Shown piece after piece: positions 22,401 to 31,400 of a stretch of 64,000 bases of DNA. Source of the stretch: Agelaius tricolor (taxonomy: Eukaryota; Chordata; Aves; Passeriformes; Icteridae). A program made the position numbers and the translations under genes. Each line of letters begins with the position of its first letter. The stretch's first letter is position 1. The stretch spans positions 1 through 64,000 of the forward strand of contig JALJCS010000051.1 of NCBI GenBank assembly GCA_023055355.1, in the 5' to 3' direction. A model generated the notes under the pieces. It was not told the DNA's origin. It did not search any database and was given only the letters and a program-made list of their open reading frames with translations.

Positions 22401-25400
22401 GAACCCCAAAAATCCCCCAAAAAATCCAAAATTCAGCCCTAAAAAATCCAAAATTCAGCCCTAAAAAATCCCAAATTCAGCCACAAAAATTCCCCAAATT
22501 CAGCCACAAAAATTCCCCAAAAAATCCCAAATTCAGCCCTAAAAAATCCCAAATTCAGCCCTAAAAAATCCCCAAAAGTCCCAAATTCAGTCCCAAAAAA
22601 ATCCCAAATTCAGCCCTAAAAAATCCCCAAAAATCCCAAATTCAGCCCCAAAAAATCCCCAAAAAATCCAAAATTCAGCCCCAAAAAATTCGAATTTTTG
22701 CCCCCAAAAATTCCCCAATTCAGCCCCAAAAAATCCGAATTTTTGCCCCAAAAAATCCCAAATTCAGCAATGAAAAATCCCAAATTCAGCCCCAAAAATT
22801 CCCCAAAAATTCCCCAATTCAGCCCCAAAAAATCCGAATTTTTGCCCCAAAAAATCCCAAATTCAACAACAAAAAATCCCAAATTCAACAACAAAGAATC
22901 CCCAAAAAATCCGAATTTCTGCCCCCAAAAATCCCAAAATCAGCCCCAAAAAATTCGAATTTTTCTCCCAAAAAATCCCAAATACAGCCCAAAAAAAATC
23001 CCAAATTGAGCCCCCAAACTTTCTATTAAGTCTCAAAAATTCCACAAAAAAATCCCTAAAAATTCTTAAAAATGATGAAAAAAATGCTCAAAATTGAGCA
23101 AAAAATCAGGAAAAAAATTCACAAAATTCTGTGATTTTTGATGCATTTCAGGCTTTGAAATCCTTTAAAAAATCTCAAAAATTGCTTTAAAAATCAGAAA
23201 AAAAAATGGAAATAAATCTTGGAAAAATGGGAAAAAAATCATCAAAAATTAAAAAAAAAATCTGAAAAAATTTTTTAAAATTGCACAAAAATTGAGAAAA
23301 ATTCTTTAAAAAAATCCCAAATTTTCTCTAAATTTTTTCTGCGTTTTGTAAAATATTTCTATGGAATTTTTAAATTTTTTTATGGCTTTAGAGTACAAAA
23401 TCTCATTAAAAAATTCCTTTAAAAAGGCCCAAATTGAGAAAAAATTCACTTCAAAAACCCAGGAAAATTCCGAAAAAAAAATCCTAAAAATTTCTTCAAA
23501 TTCCTCAAATTTATTTTAGAAATTTCCCTAATTTTGGGTGAATCTTGGATTTTCAAACCCTTCAAAAACCCAGAAAAAAATGCAGAAAAAGAGGGGAAAA
23601 ATCACCAAAAAATTGAAAAAAAATTTATAAAAAATCCGAAAAAAATTCTGTAAAAAATCAAAAAAATTGCAAAAAAATTGCAAAAAAATCTGGAATATTT
23701 TTCAATGTTTTTAAATTAATTTTTAGAATTAATTTCTGATTTTTGGGGTCCCAGCCCCCCCTTTTTGTGTCCTTTTTCCTGGCCCTGCAGGGCTGGGCTG
23801 ATTCCACAATTGGGGTCAAAAATCCCTAAAAATTCTCCTCAAAATGCCCCAAAATTTCCCAAATTTTGTTAAATTTCTCCCATAATTTTGCTTAATTTTT
23901 GGTCATTTCTTAAAGAATTTGTGCCTTAAAATCTTACCTAAAAAATCCCCAAAAAAATTACTAAAAATTCACTAAAAAATCCCCCGAAAATTGAAAAAAA
24001 AATCCTCAAAAATTCATAAAAAATCCAAAAAAAAATCCGAAAAAAATTCTGTAAAAAATCCCCAAAAATTCCTCAATAAATCCTTAATTAATCCTGAATT
24101 AATTTTAATTAATTAATGATTTTTGGGGGTCCCAGACCCCCCTTTTTGTGTCCTTTTTCCTGGCCCTGCAGGGGCTGGGCTGGTTCCACAGTTGAGGGCA
24201 AAAAACCCTAAAAATTCTCCTCAAAATGCCCCAAAATTTCCCAATTTTGTTAAATTTCTCCCATAATTTTGCCTCATTTTTGGGTATTTCCTGAAGAATT
24301 TCTGCCTAAAAAAATCCCTAAAAAATCCCCAAAAAATCACAAAAAAATCCCTAAAAAATTATCAAAAATTCACTAAAAAATCATCAAAAAATGGGAAAAA
24401 ATCATCAAAAATTCATAAAAAATCCCGAAAAATCCCCAAAAAATTCCGTAAAAAATCCCAAAAAATTCCTCCATAAATCCCTAATTAATCCTTCATTAAT
24501 TTAATTAATTAATGATTTTTGGGGGTCCCAGACCCCCCTTTTTGTGCCCTTTTTCCTGGCCCTGCAGGGCTGGGCTGGTTCCACAATTGGGGCCAAAAAT
24601 CCCCAAAAATTCTCCTCAAAATGCCCCAAAATTTGTTAAATTTCTCCCATAATTTTGCCTCATTTTTGGTCATTTTCTGAAGAATTTCTGCCTTAAAATT
24701 CCACAAAAAAAATCCCTAAAAATTCATAAAAAATCCCTAAAAAATCCCTCGAAAATTGAGAAAAAATCCTCAAAAATTCATAAAAAATCCCAAAAAAATC
24801 CGAAAAAAATTCCGTAAAAAAATCCCAAAAAATTCCCCCAGTTGTTATTCCTTAATTAATTTTAATTAATTAATGATTTTTGCGGGTCCCAGACCCCCCT
24901 TTTTGTGTCTTTTTTCCTGGCCCTGCAGGGGCTGGGCTGGTTCCACAGGTGAGGCCAAAAATTCTCCTCAAAATGCCTCAAAATTTCCCAAAATTTGTTA
25001 AATTTCTCCCATAATTTTACCTCATTTTTGGGTATTTCCTGAAGAATTTCTGCCTCAAAAAAATCCCGAAAAAATCACAAAAAAATCCCTAAAAAATTAT
25101 CAAAAATTCACTAAAAAATCATCAAAAAATGGGAAAAAAATCATCAAAAATTCATAAAAAATCCCGAAAAAATCCCCAAAAAATTCCGTAAAAAATCCCC
25201 AAAAAATTCCTCCATAAATCCCTACTTAATCCTTAATTAATTTTAATTAATTAATGATTTTTGGGGGTCCCAGACCCCCCTTTTTGTCTCCTTTTTCCTG
25301 GCCCTGCAGGGCTGGGCTGGTTCCACAATTGGGGCCAAAAATCCCCAAAAATTCTCCTCAAAATGCCCCAAAATTTGTTAAATTTCTCCCATAATTTTGC

Positions 25401-28400
25401 CTCATTTTTGGTCATTTTCTGAAGAATTTCTGCCTTAAAATTCCACAAAAAAATCCCTAAAAATTCATAAAAAAAACCCTAAAAAATCCCTCGAAAATTG
25501 AGAAAAAATCCTCAAAAATTCATAAAAAATCAAAAAAAAATCCAAAAAAAATTCCGTAAAAAATCCCAAAAAATTCCTCCATAAATCCCTAATTAATCCT
25601 TAATTAATTTTAATTAATTAATGATTTTTGGGGGTCCCAGACCCCCCTTTTTGTGTCTTTTTTCCTGGCCCTGCAGGGAATGGCGGCGGCGCCGGTGCCG
25701 GGGCTGCTCCAGGGGGGCCTGGCCTGGTTCCCCAATTTGGCCGCTCCCGACCCCTTCTACGTCCTCCCCGTGCTGGTCACAGCCTCCACCTGGCTCGTGC
25801 TCGAGGTTTGGGGCAAAAAATGGGGATTTTGGGCAAAAATCTGGGAGCTGGGGCAAAAAAAATGGAGTTTTTCGGTGAAAAAATGAGGATTTTCGGTGAA
25901 AAAATGGCGTTTCTAGAGCAAAAAATGTGGATTTTAGGCCCAAAAAACCGAATTTTGTGAGAGAAAAAAATCTTTGTTTTTAGGTAGTCAAGCAGGGTTT
26001 TTAGGCAGTTGTGAGTTTTGGGGTGAAAAAGGGGAATTTTGGGAAAAAATGGGAAATTTTGGTGAAAAAATGAAGGTTTTAGGTGAAAAAATGGCAATTT
26101 TACAGCAAAAAATGCGGATTTTAGGCCCAAAATTGAATTTTGTGAGGGAAATAAATCTTTATTTTTAGAGAATAAAAGAGGGGTTTTAGGCAGTTGTGAG
26201 TTTTGGGGTGAAAAACGGGAATTTTGGGAAAAATGGGGATTTTGGGTGAAAAAATGAGGTTTTAGGCCTAAAATGGGGATTTTCAGTGGAAATGGGGATT
26301 TTGTGTCCCCCCCGTGCTGGTCACAGCCTCGACCTGGCTCGTGCTCCAGGTTTGGGGCAAAAAATGGGGATTTTGGGCAAAAATCTGGGATTTGGGGCAA
26401 AAAATAGAGGTTTTAGCAAAAAAATGGAGTTTTTAGGTGAAAAAATGGGGATTTTCGGTGAAAAAATGGCGTTTTTAGAGCAAAAAATGAGGATTTTAGG
26501 CCCAAAAAACCAAATTTTGTGAGGGAAAAAAATTTTTGGTTTTAGAGAGTAAAAGAGGGGTTTTAGGCAGTTGTGAGTTTTGGGGTGAAAAATGGGAATT
26601 TTGGGAAAAAATGGGAAATTTTGGTGGAAAAATGAGGGTTTTAGGTGAAAAAATTGAGATTTTTCAGCAAAAAATGAGGATGTTAGGCCCAAAAAACCGG
26701 ATTTTGTGAGGGAAAAAAATCTTTGTTTTTAGAGAATAAAAGAGGGGTTTTAGGCAGTTGTGAGTTTTGGGGTGAAAAATGGGAATTTTGGGAAAAATTG
26801 GGGAAATTTTGGTGGAAAAATGAGGATTTTTGGTGGAAAAATGAGGATTTAGAGCAAAAAATGGGGGTTTTAGGCCCAAAAAACCAGATTTTGTGAGGGA
26901 AAAAAATTTTTGGTTTTAGAGAATAAAAGAAGGGTTTTAGGCAGTTGTGAGTTTTGGGGTGAAAAATGGGAATTTTGGGAAAAAATGGGAAATTTTGGTG
27001 GAAAAATGAGGGTTTTAGGTGAAAAAATTGAGATTTTTCAGCAAAAAATGAGGATGTTAGGCCCAAAAAACCGGATTTTGTGAGGGAAAAAAATCTTTGT
27101 TTTTAGAGAATAAAAGAGGGGTTTTAGGCAGTTGTGAGTTTTGGGGTGAAAAACGGGAATTTTGGGAAAAATGGGGATTTTGGGTGAAAAAATTGAGGTT
27201 TTAGGCCTAAAATGGGGATTTTCAGTGGAAATGGGGATTTTGTGTCCTCCCCGTGCTGGTCACAGCCTCCACCTGGCTCGTGCTCGAGGTTTGGGGCAAA
27301 AAATGGGGATTTTGGGCAAAAATCTGGGAGCTGGGGCAAAAAAAATGGAGTTTTTCGGTGAAAAAATGAGGATTTTCGGTGAAAAAATGGCGTTTCTAGA
27401 GCAAAAAATGCGGATTTTAGGCCCAAAAATTGAATTTTGTGAGGGAAAAAAATCTTTGTTTTTAGAGAATAAAAGAGGGGTTTTAGGCAGTTGTGAGTTT
27501 TGGGGTGAAAAATGGGGATTTTGGGAAAAATTGGGGATTTTGGGTGGAAAAATGAGGATTTTAGGCCCAAAATGGGGATTTTCAGTGGAAATGGGGATTT
27601 TGTGTCCCCCCCGTGCTGGTCACAGCCTCGACCTGGCTCGTGCTCAAGGTTTGGGGCAAAAAATGGGGATTTTGGGCAAAAATCTGGGAGCTGGGGCAAA
27701 AAAAATGGAGTTTTTCGGTGAAAAAATGAGGATTTTCGGTGAAAAAATGGCATTTCTAGAGCAGAAAATGAGGATTTTAGGCCAAAAAAACCCGAATTTT
27801 GTGAAGGAAAAAAATCTTAGGCGGTTGTGAATTTTGGGTTGAAAAATGGGAATATTGGGGAAAAATGGGAATTTTTAGTGGAAAAATGGAGTTTTTAGAG
27901 CAAAAAATGTGGATGTTAGGCCCAAAAAACCGGATTTTGTGAGGGAAAAAATCTTTGTTTTTAGAGAATAAAAGAGGGGTTTTAGGCAGTTGTGAGTTTT
28001 GGGGTGAAAAATGGGAATTTTGGGAAAAAATTGAAAAATTTAGTTGAAAAAATGAGGGTTATAGGTGAAAAAATGTCAGTTTTAGAGCAAAAAATGAGGG
28101 TTTTTGAGAAAAAAATTGAAATTTTTAGGGAAAAATCTGATGGTTTGAAGGGGAAATTGATTTTGGGGAAAAAATGTCAATTTTTGGTAAAAAATGGGGA
28201 TTTTGGGTGAAAAAATGGAGATTTTAGGTGCTAAAATGAAGATTTTTAGACAAAAAATGGGGATTTGAGGAGAAAACGTGGAGGTTTTGGGGGAACTGAG
28301 ATTTGGGGTAAAACTTGGGGATTTTGGACAAAAAAAAAGGGATTTTTTTTGAATTTTGAGGTGAAAAAATTGGGATTTGGGGTGAAAAATGAGGATTTTA

Positions 28401-31400
28401 ATAGGAAAAAATGGGGTTTTTGTGAGGGAAGGATCCAAGTTTTGGGGAGAAATTTGGGGTTTTGGAGAGGGAAAGAAATTTTGGGGTAAAAATCTGGAAT
28501 TTTGGGAAAAAAATGGAAATTTTAAGGGAAAAATGGGGATTTTAAGGGAAAAAATGAGGATTTTAGGGGGAAAACTGAATCTGTTTGGGGAAATATTTTT
28601 TGGGGTAAAAAATGGGGATTTTGGGAAAAACCTGGGGATATAAAGGTGGGAAAAATGGAGATTTTAGGAGAAAAAAAATGAGGATTTGGGGTGAAAAATG
28701 GGGATTTTAGGTGGAAAAATTGAGGCTTTGCAAGGGAAAATGAAATTTTTTCCAAGGCAAAAAATTTGGGAGTAAAAATGGGGATTTTGGGGAAAAATCA
28801 GAATTTTTAGGGCAAAAAAATTGAGATTTTAGTGTGAAAAATGGGGAGTTTTGCCCAAAAATGTGGAGTTTTTAGGGAGAAAAATGAGGATTTTTTTGGG
28901 GGGAAAATGAATTTTTAGAGGGATGTTTTGGGGTAAAAAGTGGGGATTTTGGGGAAAAAAATGGGAATTCCAGGGTAAAGAATGAAGATTTTGGGGGAAA
29001 AAATGGAGAATTTTAGAATAAAAGGAGGAGATTTTAGGGTGGAAAATGGGAATTTTGGTTAAAAAAAATTAAGGAAAAGAGAATTTTGAAAAAAGGAAAA
29101 TTTCCAAGGAAAAATTGGAAGTTTTGAGGGAAAAATGGAATTTGGGTTGAAAAATTGGAATTTATTGGAGGAAAATTGGGAATTTTGGTTTTAAAAAAGA
29201 GAATTTGAGGGAAAAAAGGGAATTTTGGGGGGAAATTTTAATTTTCTGGAGGGAAAATGGGAATTTTGGGTTGGAATTTTGGGGGGGAAAGGGGATTTTG
29301 GGTTGGAATTTTGGGGGAAAAAATGGGGATTTTGGGTTGGAATTTGGGGGGAAAAATGGGGATTTTGTTATGGGAATTTGGGGGGAAAAATGGGGGATTT
29401 TGGTTCAAAATAGAAATTTTGGGAGTAAAGTTGGGAATTTTAGAGGGAAAAATTTGAATTTTGGGGGGAAAAACGGGAATTTGGGTAAAATACAGGAATT
29501 TGGGGGAAAAAGGAATTTTTGAGGGAAAACCTTGAATTTTTGGGGACAAAAAATGGGAATTTCAGTGGGAAAAATTGGAATTTTTAGAGGTAAAAATTGG
29601 AAAATTTGGATAAAACTTGAACATTTTGGGGCATTTGAAGCACGTTCATATCCAAAAGGGGTGGAGAATCGTTATGCAAATGAGGGCTGGGGTTCATTTG
29701 AATATTTCTGTTTGCAGCTGGGGGCGGAGACGGGCGTGTCGGCGCCGGGGGCGGGGCCTGTCCGTCAAATCCTGAGGCTCCTCCCCCTTCTCTTCCTGCC
29801 CTTCATCCTCCACTTCCCCACCGTGAGTTGGGGGCGGGGCCTAAAAGGGGCGGGGCTTCTTCAAATGGAGGCGTGGATACTTTAAAATGGGGCGGGGCTT
29901 TTAAAAATAGGGGCATGGGTGTTTAAAAGGGGGCGGGGCTTATTGAAATAAAGGCGTGGTCACATTAAAAGGGGCGTGGCTTCTTGAAATAGAGGCGTGG
30001 TCACTTTAAAAGGGGGCAGGGCTTATTAAAATACGGGCAAGGTCATTTTATTTCATTAATTTAATTTTTTATTTTTACTGATTCTATTTATTTCTAATCA
30101 TTAAATTTTTTGATAATATTATAATTTACATTCTTATTTTATTAATATATTAATGTTTTATGCTGTATTTTATATATTTATATTTTATAAATTTTATTTT
30201 TATTTTTATTATTTTTTTAGTTTTGTTGTTTGATTATTTTGAGTAATAGTAGAATTTACATTTTTATTTTATTAATATATTAATGCTTTATGCTGTATTT
30301 TATATATGTATATTTTATAATTTTTATTTTTATTTTTATTATTTTTGTAGTTTTATTGTTTCATTATTTTGAGTAATATTAGAATTTTTATTTATCTTTT
30401 ATTTCTGCATTTCTCTATTTTATATTATTTTATATATTTATATATATTTATGTATATAAATATTTATAACTTATCTTTCTATTTTTATTATTTATTTTAT
30501 CATTCTGTATTTTTCTAATTTAACTCTCAAGATTTCATAAAAAAATTTCCGAATTTTTCCCAAAATCTGAGAATTTTCCCTTAAAATTCTTTAAATTCTC
30601 TACAAAACCCCCAAATTTCCCCTTTTTACGGCCACTTCCGGGTTCGCCCCTTAGCCCCGCCCCCTTTGTGGTATCCTGGCTTCTGATTGGTTCCTCCTTC
30701 CAGGCGATCTTCACCTATTGGCTGACGTCCAACAGCTTCAGCCTATTGCAGACGGGGCTGCTGCGAATCCCCGCCCTCCGCGCCAGGCTGGGCATGGCCC
30801 CGCCCCCGGCCACGCCCCCGGCCACGCCCACCGGGCCCGGCCCTCAGAGCAAGGGGGGGATCCTGAAACAGCTGAAAAAAGGTGAAAAATGGGGATTTTG
30901 GGCAAAAAAATGGGGATTTTGGGGGAAAACAATGAGAATTTTGGTGGAAAAAAATTGGGGAATTTTGGGCAGAAAAATTGGGGATTTTGGGGAAAAAAAA
31001 TTGGGATTTGGGGGGAAAAAATGGGGGGAAAATTGGGGAAAATGGAGATTTTGGGGGAAAAAATTGGGGGAAAAATGGGGGAAAATGGACAAAAAAAAAG
31101 GGGGGATTTTGGGTGAAAACATTGTGGAAAAACGGGGAATTTGGGCAAAAAAAGGGGATTTGGGGTGAAAAAATTGGGGAAAAATGAGGGAAAATGGGGG
31201 GAAAATAGGCAAAAAAATGGGGATTTTGGGTAAAAAAATGGGGATTTTGGGGGAAAAATGTTGGGGATTTTGGGGAAAAATTGGGAGAAAAATGGGGGAA
31301 AATGGACAAAAAAAAGGGGGGATTTTGGGTGAAAAAATTGTGGAAAAACGGGGAATTTGGGCAAAAGGGATTTGGGGGGAAAAATTGGGGAAAAAATGAG

